Assembly (NCBI GenBank): GCA_050732575.1
Contig: JBOHRF010000002.1
Span: 10,933-74,932 of the forward strand
DNA length: 64,000 bases
Direction of reading: 5' to 3'
DNA from: JBBDWZ01 sp050732575
GTDB lineage: Bacteria; Gemmatimonadota; Gemmatimonadetes; Longimicrobiales; RSA9
Shown: positions 1 to 7,411 of the stretch, piece after piece
Layout: every line of letters begins with the position of its first letter
Position numbering within the stretch: the first letter of the stretch is position 1
Translations under genes and position numbers: made by a program
The notes under the pieces: generated by a model
Databases searched by the model: none
Told to the model about the DNA's origin: nothing
What the model saw: only the letters and a program-made list of their open reading frames with translations

Positions 1-570
1 GTTCTGCAGTCGACCCGCATTACTGTCATTGGTGGCCAGCGGCTCCGTCGAACCACGGCCCACGGTACGCATACGGTCTCGATTCAAACCCTGTGCGGCC
101 AGGAACGTGGCCGCGGACTCCGCTCGCCGCGCAGAAAGTCCCAGCTCGTACGCACCTGCGGGTCTCGAATCCGTGTGGCCCACGATCAACGACCGGGTTC
201 GCGGATATTTTGTCAGGCTGCTGGCCAACGCCTTCAGATACCCACGTCCCACGATCGACAGATCGTCCGAATCGAAGGCGAACAACAATCCGTCGGGAAA
301 GGTGACCTGGATCCCTTCGCCCACCCGGTCGATCGTAACACCCGGCAGCTCATATCTGAGCTCCTTCGCCTGCTGATCCATTTGCTGGTCGATCACGCCA
401 CCAGCTGCACCGCCAAGACTGGCGCCCATGATCGCGCTGCGCGCCGTCGATCCCGTCGCGTCTCCCAGAACCGCCCCATCGTCCGTGCCCGTATTCCTCA
501 GACCACAGCCTGTCACCAGCAACAGCGCCGCAATCACCAACACGCCTATCACAACCGCGCTTCGTTTCAT
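1..570 (-). CDS. OmpA-family outer-membrane lipoprotein, 3' end cut by window edge
   Basis: Reading back from ATG at 568-570 the frame is open to base 1 (190 codons, no stop). The N-terminus is a lipoprotein signal with lipobox LVTGC, Cys at about residue 22. A glycine-zipper stretch (residues about 48-60, ASLGGAAGG) follows. From about residue 85 there is an OmpA C-terminal domain with the peptidoglycan-binding signature GHTDSRPAGAYELGLSARRA, then VGRGSTEPLATNDS. Family members usually end within 10-30 residues of the GR-x-x-N motif at which the window stops, so little is missing. It should anchor the outer membrane to peptidoglycan. A 23-codon ORF lies just upstream on the same strand and an XRE regulator is divergent. 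Confidence 0.9.
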   Translation of the reverse strand, partial: MKRSAVVIGVLVIAALLLVTGCGLRNTGTDDGAVLGDATGSTARSAIMGASLGGAAGGVIDQQMDQQAKELRYELPGVTIDRVGEGIQVTFPDGLLFAFDSDDLSIVGRGYLKALASSLTKYPRTRSLIVGHTDSRPAGAYELGLSARRAESAATFLAAQGLNRDRMRTVGRGSTEPLATNDSNAGRLQN

Positions 571-583
571 GGCGCCTGTCTCT

Positions 584-655
584 TCATTTCTGGAACGCAA
601 ACATGTGCCTCATCCAGTGGCCGACCTTCCTGAGCCAATCCCATAATCGATTCAT
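584..655 (-). CDS. 23-residue leader peptide upstream of the OmpA lipoprotein
   Basis: A complete short ORF starts at ATG 653-655 and stops at 584-586, 13 bases before the lipoprotein start. It has a near-perfect Shine-Dalgarno (AAAGGAGG on the minus strand at 662-669) six bases before the ATG, stronger than that of the lipoprotein gene. The peptide begins MNRLWDWLRKVGHWM and is rich in Trp, Arg, His and Met, so it could form an amphipathic helix. It may be a small membrane-associated protein or a translational leader. No family is recognised. The ribosome site and spacing are seen directly; the role is inference. Confidence 0.5.
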   Translation of the reverse strand: MNRLWDWLRKVGHWMRHMFAFQK

Positions 656-705
656 GTGTAGCCTCCTTTACCATGTTTGTGAACGTCCGCCAAGATGTCT
701 TGCGA

Positions 706-725
706 AACTTAACAAGTCAAGTTAA
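706..725. promoter_or_regulatory. AT-rich interleaved inverted repeats, candidate operator for the XRE regulator
   Basis: Two nested inverted repeats sit in an AT-rich patch of otherwise GC-rich DNA: TTAAC (709-713) with GTTAA (721-725), and AACTT (706-710) with AAGTT (719-723). The patch lies between the divergent leader/lipoprotein unit and the XRE gene, a typical place for autoregulation of a HTH regulator. Binding is inferred only. Confidence 0.35.
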
Positions 726-787
726 TTATCGTGGCTGCGCGCCCTGCATCATGGGAACTTGCTGTCACGAACAGGTATGGAGGACTG

Positions 788-1648
788 GTGGACGTTTCGC
801 TGGTGGTCAGGCACCGCCTGGAGGAGCTGGACCTCGATCAGCGAGGACTGGCGCGGGCGGCGGAGGTTACCGAGTCGTACATCTCGCAGCTTCTGTCGCG
901 GAAACGAGCGCCGCCGGCACCGGATCGGACGGACATTTACGACCGGATGAGCCAATACTTGAAGCTCCCCGAGGGTGAACTGGCGCGGCTGGCGGAGCTA
1001 CAGCGGCGTGAAGGGCTGAAGCGAGTACTGAGGGACGAAGCCGTACCGCTGTTTCACGGAGTACGGGCACTCATTCTTCGCAAATGTGCGCGCGAGAGCG
1101 CGGCGGCGGTGGCGGCGGTTTTCGAGACTGCGCCGTTCGGCGAGCTGGAGAGACTGGTGACGCAGAAGCTGCTCGAGACTGCGAAGAGCGTGGCCCGGAA
1201 GGAACTGGAGAACGAGGATTGGCTGCGCCGAATGACGCATGGCACGGGCATGAGTTACCAGGAGATGCGGGTGTTGGTACTGGAGTTTCTGGACACCACC
1301 GCATTTCAGGTTTCGCTGGAGAATTACGTCTCATTTCTGGAACCTCTGATCGAGTCGTGGGACATCGATCTGGCCACATTCGATCTCACGATCGAGTTGA
1401 ACGATCCGCTGGGTGGCGGGTTGTCCAGACGATTCGGATTCGTGGAAATGCCGCCGGCGGCTGGTGACGGCTTCCGCGAATTTCTGGAGGACGCGCGGCT
1501 GAGCGGAGGGGCGACGGAGGAGGAACTGCGGCTGCTCGAGCGGCTCGCGTTCCAGGACAGGCAGGCCACTCCGCTGTTTTACTATCGAGTGTTGCAGAAC
1601 CTGCGCGACCCTCTGCATTTCGAGGATGCCGATCGGGCTGCGCTTTGA
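788..1648 (+). CDS. XRE-family helix-turn-helix transcriptional regulator
   Basis: The first 55 or so residues form an XRE/Cro HTH (RGLARAAEVTESYISQLLS is the recognition region), followed by about 230 residues with no recognised domain, probably a ligand or dimerisation part. GTG at 788 is chosen because GGAGG lies at 779-783. An in-frame GTG at 731 would add 19 residues but has no comparable ribosome site. With the 788 start the product is 286 aa. The gene is divergent from the OmpA lipoprotein across the palindromic AT-rich patch and likely controls itself and possibly that unit. It converges with the next gene, leaving an 18-base gap. Confidence 0.75.
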   Translation: MDVSLVVRHRLEELDLDQRGLARAAEVTESYISQLLSRKRAPPAPDRTDIYDRMSQYLKLPEGELARLAELQRREGLKRVLRDEAVPLFHGVRALILRKCARESAAAVAAVFETAPFGELERLVTQKLLETAKSVARKELENEDWLRRMTHGTGMSYQEMRVLVLEFLDTTAFQVSLENYVSFLEPLIESWDIDLATFDLTIELNDPLGGGLSRRFGFVEMPPAAGDGFREFLEDARLSGGATEEELRLLERLAFQDRQATPLFYYRVLQNLRDPLHFEDADRAAL

Positions 1649-1666
1649 ACACCAGCTTCAAATGAC

Positions 1667-2179
1667 TCAGCGCCCAGGACGCACAGCATGCGGACCCCGT
1701 CCGCGAGTCCAGAGCACCAACACGTCGCCCGCAGCTGCCGAAAGACCATATCGCTGCATGGCGTCGGACGCGCTGAGCAGTTCCACGCTCTCGAAGTCGG
1801 CTGAGCGCACATTGGCCAGATGGGTGCCTGCGTCACCGATCCAAACGCCGTCCTGGTAGGCACCGAGCAACGGACAGAAGGGTAGTCCGTTGGAATCCTT
1901 CGCCAACTCACCACGGCCACTGCTTCGACGTGCGTAGATGCAGGTGTTGGTGACCCCATCATCGGTGACGAATCGGCCCCGTTGCACGACTACCGGCATG
2001 CGCGACCGGACCAACTCGAGCAATATCTTTTCCTGCTGAACCTGCTCCTCCTTGGCGATCAGGATCAAGCGCGTATTTGTGAGCGCGCGTGGTGTTTCAT
2101 TTGCCGCGGCGCGCGGGCGAGCACATGCTGCCAGACTCAACACGATCAATGACAACGAGATAGGGCGGTGGCAGCGCAT
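1667..2179 (-). CDS. Lipoprotein with a TonB-plug-like C-terminal segment
   Basis: A 170-aa product with signal peptide and lipobox SLAAC near residue 19. The C-terminal half (DFESVELLSASDAMQRYG, then GDVLVLWTRG) resembles the end of the TonB-receptor plug domain, where an 'IESIEVLKG...A..YG...GVILI.TK' pattern is usual, but there is no beta-barrel. Small plug-like secreted proteins of this kind are common in Gemmatimonadota as far as I know. The central block (SRMPVVVQRGRF through TNTCIYARRSSGRGEL) recurs as a damaged fragment at 6303-6402. Function is unknown; a surface or TonB-system accessory role is inference. Confidence 0.6.
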   Translation of the reverse strand: MRCHRPISLSLIVLSLAACARPRAAANETPRALTNTRLILIAKEEQVQQEKILLELVRSRMPVVVQRGRFVTDDGVTNTCIYARRSSGRGELAKDSNGLPFCPLLGAYQDGVWIGDAGTHLANVRSADFESVELLSASDAMQRYGLSAAAGDVLVLWTRGRGPHAVRPGR

Positions 2180-2276
2180 CGGAGTCTCCGGGCTGTTGCA
2201 GGGTCGCTATGCGGGCCGGACTTCCCGGCCCCATGTGGCAGCCCCATTTTGCAATAGCCCGGTGTACGGTCGACCA

Positions 2277-3044
2277 ATGCCCGATCAATCCACGATCAAT
2301 TCGCCAAATATTCTCCTTCGACTGCTCGGTTCGCCGGGAATTCACGGTCCCGATGGCGCGCTCAGCGGTCCCGTTGTGCATCGTCACCGCCTCGCCTTGC
2401 TTGCTTTGCTCGCCGCCGCCCCGAAGGGAATCCTCGCCCGCGATCGTGTGCTCGGGCTGCTCTGGCCGGAGACCGACACCGCGAGCGCGCGCCGCCTGCT
2501 CAACAACGCGGTGCACGTCGTGCGGCAGGTGTTGGGCGATGACGTTGTGATTACTGAAGGCGAGGGACTACGCTTCGACGCTGCGAAGCTGCGCGTCGAT
2601 GTGCTCGAATTCGAAGCGGCCGTGAAGCGCGGTGAAGCGCTGGCGGCCGTCGAGCTGTATACGGGACCGTTTCTGGACGGGCTCTCGTTGCCCGATGCGG
2701 TGGAGTTCGAGCAATGGCAGGAGCGCGAGCGAGAACGACTGGAACGGCTCTACTACGTTGCGCTGGAGCGACTAGCCGAAGCGACCGAAAGAGAGCAGGG
2801 CGCGGCGGAAGCGCTGCTCTGGTGGCGGCGACGGCTGGCGTGCACGCCCGCCGATGGCCGGATCGTGTTGCGGTTGATGCGCGCGCTGGGTGACGCGGGC
2901 GATCGAGCGGGTGCGCTGCAAGTGGCGACCGCGCATACAGCGCTTTTGCGCGAGGAGTTCGGTGCCGCAGCGGATACGCAGGTCGAGGGACTGGCGGAAC
3001 AACTGCGGCGGGCATCGGCGGGCGCCGGCTATCAGGGCGAATGA
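2277..3044 (+). CDS. BTAD/SARP-type transcriptional activator, N-terminal part of a split gene
   Basis: The 255-aa product starts at ATG 2277. A winged-helix DNA-binding domain (residues about 10-95, with RRLLNNAVHVVRQVLGDD) is followed by a bacterial transcriptional activation domain of alpha-helical repeats (about 100-250). The ORF ends at TGA 3042-3044, but the same frame stays open through 3045-3167 and runs directly into the membrane-TPR ORF at 3168. In related bacteria as I know them, BTAD, a transmembrane helix and TPRs form one polypeptide. This is therefore either one gene with a nonsense codon, perhaps from CGA, or a true two-protein system. Confidence 0.75.
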   Translation: MPDQSTINSPNILLRLLGSPGIHGPDGALSGPVVHRHRLALLALLAAAPKGILARDRVLGLLWPETDTASARRLLNNAVHVVRQVLGDDVVITEGEGLRFDAAKLRVDVLEFEAAVKRGEALAAVELYTGPFLDGLSLPDAVEFEQWQERERERLERLYYVALERLAEATEREQGAAEALLWWRRRLACTPADGRIVLRLMRALGDAGDRAGALQVATAHTALLREEFGAAADTQVEGLAEQLRRASAGAGYQGE

Positions 3045-3167
3045 ACAGCGCCGCGCGCCGCTGTACCCGTTCCTGATGGTTCGACCCACTCTGCCCTGCA
3101 AGAGATATCAACACAGTCAGAACCGGAGCGGGGAACGGCCGTTGCCCAAAATCGCAGGCGCCGCAGG

Positions 3168-5108
3168 ATGCTGATTGTTGCAGGGTTGTGCGCGGCGATA
3201 GGCGGTGTTGTTGTCGCTCTGATGGCGTTGTCACGTCCAGATGCAGCGGTGCGCCCGTGGACGATCATCGCCGACGTGGAGGGCACGGCGGACCCCGCCT
3301 ACCGCCTGGCCGTTCGCGAGCTGGTGCGCAACGAGTTGGATCGATCGACCGTCATTCGCACCGTGCCGACCAGCGACGTGGTGGAAGCGATGGGCCGCGC
3401 CGGCAAGCCACCGACCGCGCCCATCACGACGGAGCTGGCGCGTGAGCTGGCCGTTCGACACTACCTGCGCACCATCATCGATGCGCGCCTGGATCGCATC
3501 GGCCAGGTCTATTCTCTCGCGCTGCGCGCAGTAGACGCAAAGGCGGGAACCACACTGGCCGTGGCGACCGATACCGCCCTCGATGACAATGCCATCATCG
3601 GCGCTGTGCAACGCGCAGCGCAGCGCTTGCGGCGCGAGTTGGGCGAGCAGCGAGCGCTCCTGGGCCGCGGCCGTGACCCGGCGCCGCCCGCCACAGCATC
3701 ATTCGAGGCGTTTCGCAAATGGGCGGCGGCCATGGAATCCTGGGACCGACGGTTTGACCACCACGCGCGCGTGGCGTTGTTGAACGATGCGGTTGCCTAC
3801 GACTCGGCGTTCACGGACGCATGGCTCGCACTGGCCGTGGACTACAGCATGTTGAACTTGCGCGATTCGGCTCTCGTAATGATTGACATGGCTCGCGGCC
3901 ACGCCCCGCGAGCAACCGAGCTGAATCACTCACGAATTGAAGAACTTCACGCCGATCTATCCGGGGACCGCGAACGTTCGCTTGCCTTTAGTGATCGATT
4001 GGTGTTGCGCTTCCCCGAGAATCCCGAATTGCACTTCGAACGAGCGATCAAGCTCCGATATCAGGGCCAGTTCGATGCAGCTCTAGAAGAGTCCCGGGAA
4101 GGCGCCCGGCTGAGTCCATTTGGTCCGCCGCCGCTCATGATCATGTATGAGGCCTTTACTCTCATGGGCCTCGGTCGTCATGAGGAAGCATGGCAGGTTG
4201 CACAGCGCATGGGAACCACCACGGCCACGGCACGAATCGGGCTTCTTGTCACCGGACTCGTGACTGGCAAATGGGCGGAACTCGAAAAACTCGCCATGGA
4301 GTTCGAAACCGATCCCGAGTTGGGCACTCCCGCATCCAACATCCGAGCCGGTCCTCGCGCTGCCAGCGGGCGAGTGGCAGCCGCGCTGGACACGCTGCGA
4401 TCATTGGAAACCAGCCGCCTTCTCTGGGCGAGGTACTCGGGTCCGTCACGCAGGCAGCAGGTCCCTCGTACGCGCATCCTCCTGTCCTTTGCCAGCCACT
4501 TCCCGCTCGCGCCACTGGGTCCATTGATAGCCGCGGATACCATTTTGCCCGCGCAGATCACACAGGCATACTGGGCGGCACTGGCTGGTGACACGGCCCT
4601 GACTCGACAAACGCTGATGCGCCTGGGTAACCTGCCCGCGCCCGCACTCATCGACTATGGTGCATGGCCGCAGTTTCTGGATGCGCTCATTGCGGCGAGA
4701 AGGAGTGACTGGAATGGTGTGCTGGCACTCGCGCCCAGCGCACGGGAGATCATGGGGGATATCAAGTATCGATTTCAGAACGACGCCGTGCTGCCCGCCG
4801 TGCTCCAGTGGTTCGTGGCCCACGCATACGAGCAAACCGCGCGGCCGGATTCCGCAGCGTACTACTACGCCTTGATTACTTCGCCCCGAGTGGGCGTATC
4901 ACACGGCAACGAGCATCCACGCGCCGCCGTTTACTCCTTAGCGCATCAGCGTCTGATCGTGCTTTACTCGCGCCTGGGCCGACTCGCGGAGGCGCGGCGC
5001 CATTGGAAGATATTCCAGGAAACCTTCACGCAGCCGGATCCCGCACTCGTTCCACTCGTCGACGAAGCACGAGAAGCGTTGCGAAAGGCGGAGCGCACGG
5101 CAAAATGA
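3168..5108 (+). CDS. Membrane-anchored TPR protein, C-terminal part of the split BTAD regulator
   Basis: The 646-aa ORF opens with a hydrophobic helix (residues 1-22), preceded in frame by a run of arginines (codons at 3150-3167), as in a cytoplasm-to-periplasm signal anchor. Then comes an alpha/beta segment of about 150 residues (LRTIIDARLDRIGQVYSLAL) like the adenylate-cyclase-associated or TolB-N-like sensor part found in such proteins. Tetratricopeptide-like helices follow up to residue 640. There is no spaced ribosome site before ATG 3168. Its reading frame is the same as that of the upstream BTAD gene. It probably senses a signal and was originally covalently joined to the DNA-binding part. 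Confidence 0.7.
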   Translation: MLIVAGLCAAIGGVVVALMALSRPDAAVRPWTIIADVEGTADPAYRLAVRELVRNELDRSTVIRTVPTSDVVEAMGRAGKPPTAPITTELARELAVRHYLRTIIDARLDRIGQVYSLALRAVDAKAGTTLAVATDTALDDNAIIGAVQRAAQRLRRELGEQRALLGRGRDPAPPATASFEAFRKWAAAMESWDRRFDHHARVALLNDAVAYDSAFTDAWLALAVDYSMLNLRDSALVMIDMARGHAPRATELNHSRIEELHADLSGDRERSLAFSDRLVLRFPENPELHFERAIKLRYQGQFDAALEESREGARLSPFGPPPLMIMYEAFTLMGLGRHEEAWQVAQRMGTTTATARIGLLVTGLVTGKWAELEKLAMEFETDPELGTPASNIRAGPRAASGRVAAALDTLRSLETSRLLWARYSGPSRRQQVPRTRILLSFASHFPLAPLGPLIAADTILPAQITQAYWAALAGDTALTRQTLMRLGNLPAPALIDYGAWPQFLDALIAARRSDWNGVLALAPSAREIMGDIKYRFQNDAVLPAVLQWFVAHAYEQTARPDSAAYYYALITSPRVGVSHGNEHPRAAVYSLAHQRLIVLYSRLGRLAEARRHWKIFQETFTQPDPALVPLVDEAREALRKAERTAK

Positions 5109-5273
5109 GCGCAGCTCCGCGGCCATCCGAGTTCCAGGCCCTGCGGCGCGCTGCGACTGCCCCGAACGTCCAGTGGTTCGGAAGGTGGTGATCACGTTTC
5201 TGCCAGCTCCTACCCCATGCCGTGGACCTGAGTTATGATGGCATTCGGAACACACGACGCATCAGGAGGCCAG

Positions 5274-5495
5274 ATGCCGACCAACTACACCGCAATTCTT
5301 CAGCACCGTGGTCCGTTCTGGATCGGCTGGATTGAAGAGATCCCGGGCGTCAATTCTCAAGGTGACACGCGAGAGGAATTGCTGGACAACCTCCGCTCTG
5401 CTCTGCGGGAAGCTCTGGAATTGAATCGCGCCGAAGCGGTGGCTGCCTTGGGAGGAGAGCCGTATGAGGAAGTCAAAGTCATCATCGCAGCGTGA
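5274..5495 (+). CDS. hicB: HicB-family antitoxin
   Basis: The 73-aa protein has the HicB partial RNase-H-like fold pattern: YTAILQHRGPFWIGWIEEIPG, then the GDTREELLDNLRSALREAL helix. ATG 5274 is chosen over an in-frame ATG at 5235 because AGGAGG lies at 5264-5269. HicB binds and blocks HicA mRNA interferase and represses the operon. Here the overlapping downstream hicA is internally deleted, so this looks like an orphan antitoxin. A possible -10 (TATGAT, 5234-5239) precedes the gene. Confidence 0.85.
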   Translation: MPTNYTAILQHRGPFWIGWIEEIPGVNSQGDTREELLDNLRSALREALELNRAEAVAALGGEPYEEVKVIIAA

Positions 5496-5590
5496 AACGT
5501 CGCGCGCTCATCGCCCACCCTCGTCACAGTGAAATCGATGAGCTGCTCGCTCGTAAGATCTGCCACGATCTGGGCATTGCGGAACCTTGA
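5492..5590 (+). pseudogene. hicA: hicA toxin remnant with internal in-frame deletion
   Basis: A GTG start overlaps the hicB stop by four bases (GTGA). The ORF encodes only 32 residues: VKRRALIAH joined straight to PRHSEIDELLARKICHDLG. In HicA toxins the first part is the N-terminal strand/helix and the second is the C-terminal helix. The roughly 25-30 residues normally between them, including the G-(S/R)-H segment with the catalytic His, are missing. Reading frame and operon overlap are intact. From family knowledge the product cannot be an active mRNA interferase. Confidence 0.75.
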
Positions 5591-5654
5591 AGTCGATGTG
5601 CAGGGCAGACAGTTCCATCTCATCAGCGCCGGCGGTCGCTCTTCTGTAGCCATT

Positions 5655-6286
5655 TATCTTTAGTTCATGGCCAAGCCCGATCCACTCAAGACCTATCGCG
5701 AAAAACGCTCGGCAGACCGCACACCTGAGCCATTTTCCAGCGGCGCCAGCGAGACTGGACGCGCGTACGTCATTCAGAAGCACGCCGCGCGCAGGCTGCA
5801 CTACGACTTCCGGCTCGAGCACAACGGCGCGTTGCTTTCTGGGCGGTCCCCAACGGTCCGTCGCGTAATCCTGCGGACAAGCAGCTGGCCGTACACGTGG
5901 AAGATCACCCGGTCGAGTATGTCGATTTCGAGGGCATCATCCCGGAGGGCAACTATGGCGCGGGCGCCGTGATCGTGTGGGATCGCGGTACGTTTTCCTG
6001 GCTGGAGGATCCGCACGCGGGGCTTGAGAAAGGCAAATTGCTATTCGAGATACACGGCCAGAAACTGCGCGGGCGCTGGACGCTGGTGAAGATCAAAAAA
6101 GCCGAGAAGGAATGGCTGCTCATCAAGGTGCGGGACGGCTTTGCCAGCGAGAACGGGCAAGAATTCCCGCAGGATTCCGTGCTCTCGGGTCTCACGGTCG
6201 ATGAGTTGAAGCAGGGCCACTCGCGCACGGCTGACATCGAAGAGGCATTGCAGGACAGTAAGGCTGCGCAGGCTCGCCTCCAGCCC
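5655..6286 (+). pseudogene. Truncated, frameshifted copy of the ligD 3'-phosphoesterase domain
   Basis: The stretch matches the intact ligD (7400-8032) almost base for base, starting 12 bases before the ATG and ending after the Gln-Pro codons that close the phosphoesterase domain. One base is missing near 5838 (TTTCTGGG against GTCCTGGG), so the frame breaks after about 57 codons (LEHNGALLS) and continues in a second frame from about 5840. After 6286 the homology stops abruptly and a fragment of another gene begins. It lacks the ligase and polymerase domains. Confidence 0.85.
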
Positions 6287-6302
6287 CAGGCGCGTCCGGG
6301 AC

Positions 6303-6402
6303 AATTCACCTCGGCCGCTGCTTCGGCGCGTAGACGCAGGTGCTGGTGATCCCGTCGCCGGTGCTGAATCTGGCCTGTTCCACAACGACCGGCAGTCGGG
6401 GA
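6303..6402 (-). pseudogene. Fragment of a plug-like lipoprotein gene
   Basis: On the minus strand this encodes SRLPVVVEQARFSTGDGITSTCVYA, clearly related to the central block of the intact lipoprotein at 1667-2179. A two-base deletion then shifts the frame, after which RRSSGRGEL can be read. Neither end of the gene is present. It abuts the broken ligD copy, so the two meet at a recombination junction at about 6287-6303. Confidence 0.65.
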
Positions 6403-6422
6403 GAGGGTGGCGCGGTGCCGGG

Positions 6423-6950
6423 TTAATGTGCTGGTCGGAATGTCTGCTCGACGGCGCGCCCTAACGAAGCTGGGTCGATGGCAGGAAAGCGATAAAGCTC
6501 CGGCACCATGCGGGCGAAATACTCGAGGGCAATGGCGCGCTCGATCAAGCCACGCGCGAGCATCTCCTGCACATCGTCGACATCCTGACGGTGGCCCCGC
6601 TCGACCTTGGAGAGCGCCTGAGCATACATGTCGAAGTGAAAAAACGAGAGTCGTCCGATCTTGCGAATGAACGGACTGCGCTCCTGCCAGCCGGATGGTA
6701 TCGGTAAGAAATCGGCCGGGGAAGCGAATTCGACATTCATGCGCAACTGTTCCTTCAGCATCGGGATGGTGCGGAGCAGTGCATCACGCTCCGGCACGAG
6801 TTTCACATCGACATCGATGGTGGTTGTCCGCCAACGCATGAGGACGGCCGTCGCGCCACCCGTGAAGTAGACGCGCGTTTCAGCCCGCGCCCCGCGCGCC
6901 AGTGCTTCCATGAACTTCTCGATGCGCTCGCGGTCGGCTACTTCACGCAC
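6423..6950 (-). CDS. DUF6036-type nucleotidyltransferase
   Basis: The 175-aa protein shows a minimal nucleotidyltransferase core: VYFTGGATAVLMRWR (helix-turn with GG) then TIDVDVKLVPE, where D-x-D would bind metal. DUF6036 and AbiEii-like proteins share this layout and often act with a partner gene. Its start overlaps the end of the 109-aa gene upstream by 13 bases, so the two are translationally coupled. The pair sits exactly between the two ligD copies. A toxin-antitoxin or stress role is plausible but inferred. Confidence 0.65.
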   Translation of the reverse strand: MREVADRERIEKFMEALARGARAETRVYFTGGATAVLMRWRTTTIDVDVKLVPERDALLRTIPMLKEQLRMNVEFASPADFLPIPSGWQERSPFIRKIGRLSFFHFDMYAQALSKVERGHRQDVDDVQEMLARGLIERAIALEYFARMVPELYRFPAIDPASLGRAVEQTFRPAH

Positions 6951-7267
6951 TCTGCGGCCCGTTCGAAGCTCACCAGTCGGCGGATCAACGCGTTGTACTT
7001 CGAGTGCGCCGCATCCGAGTCTTCGCCCTGCAGAACGGCGTACAAACGATGCTCCGGCTCCGGCAGCGGTGCCGGCACCTCAAAGCCAATCCGGCGCAGA
7101 CGCGGCGCGCCAATCGAAACCAGCAGACCGGCCACCGATTCCACGCCCAGGGCCAGATCCGTGAGTCCCTGGCGAATGAGATCGCTGCCCGGCAATGAGG
7201 GATCGACAATTCGTGGACTGGCGGTCACGAGCTGGCTCCGATCGTCGATAACGTTCACCCGCTCCAT
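6938..7267 (-). CDS. Small partner protein of the DUF6036 nucleotidyltransferase
   Basis: The 109-aa protein has no recognised family. It is mostly helical with an acidic and hydrophobic mix, and ends in NALIRRLVSFERAAECVK. ATG 7265-7267 is the first standard start. The frame stays open upstream to about 7400 with coding-like sequence but no ATG, GTG or TTG identified. It precedes and overlaps the nucleotidyltransferase gene by 13 bases, the arrangement of two-gene toxin-antitoxin-like units. Function is not assigned. Confidence 0.5.
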   Translation of the reverse strand: MERVNVIDDRSQLVTASPRIVDPSLPGSDLIRQGLTDLALGVESVAGLLVSIGAPRLRRIGFEVPAPLPEPEHRLYAVLQGEDSDAAHSKYNALIRRLVSFERAAECVK

Positions 7268-7411
7268 CGCTCGGAAGGTGGCGGCTGCAGGTGCGGCGTC
7301 AAGGTCGGGCGCCGATCCTGCGAGAAGCCGGCACAGTAAGCGAGGTGACGCAGTCGGCGCACTCGTCCAGGCAAACGGCCGCCGCAGTGGTCCGATGGTT
7401 ATCTTTAGTGC

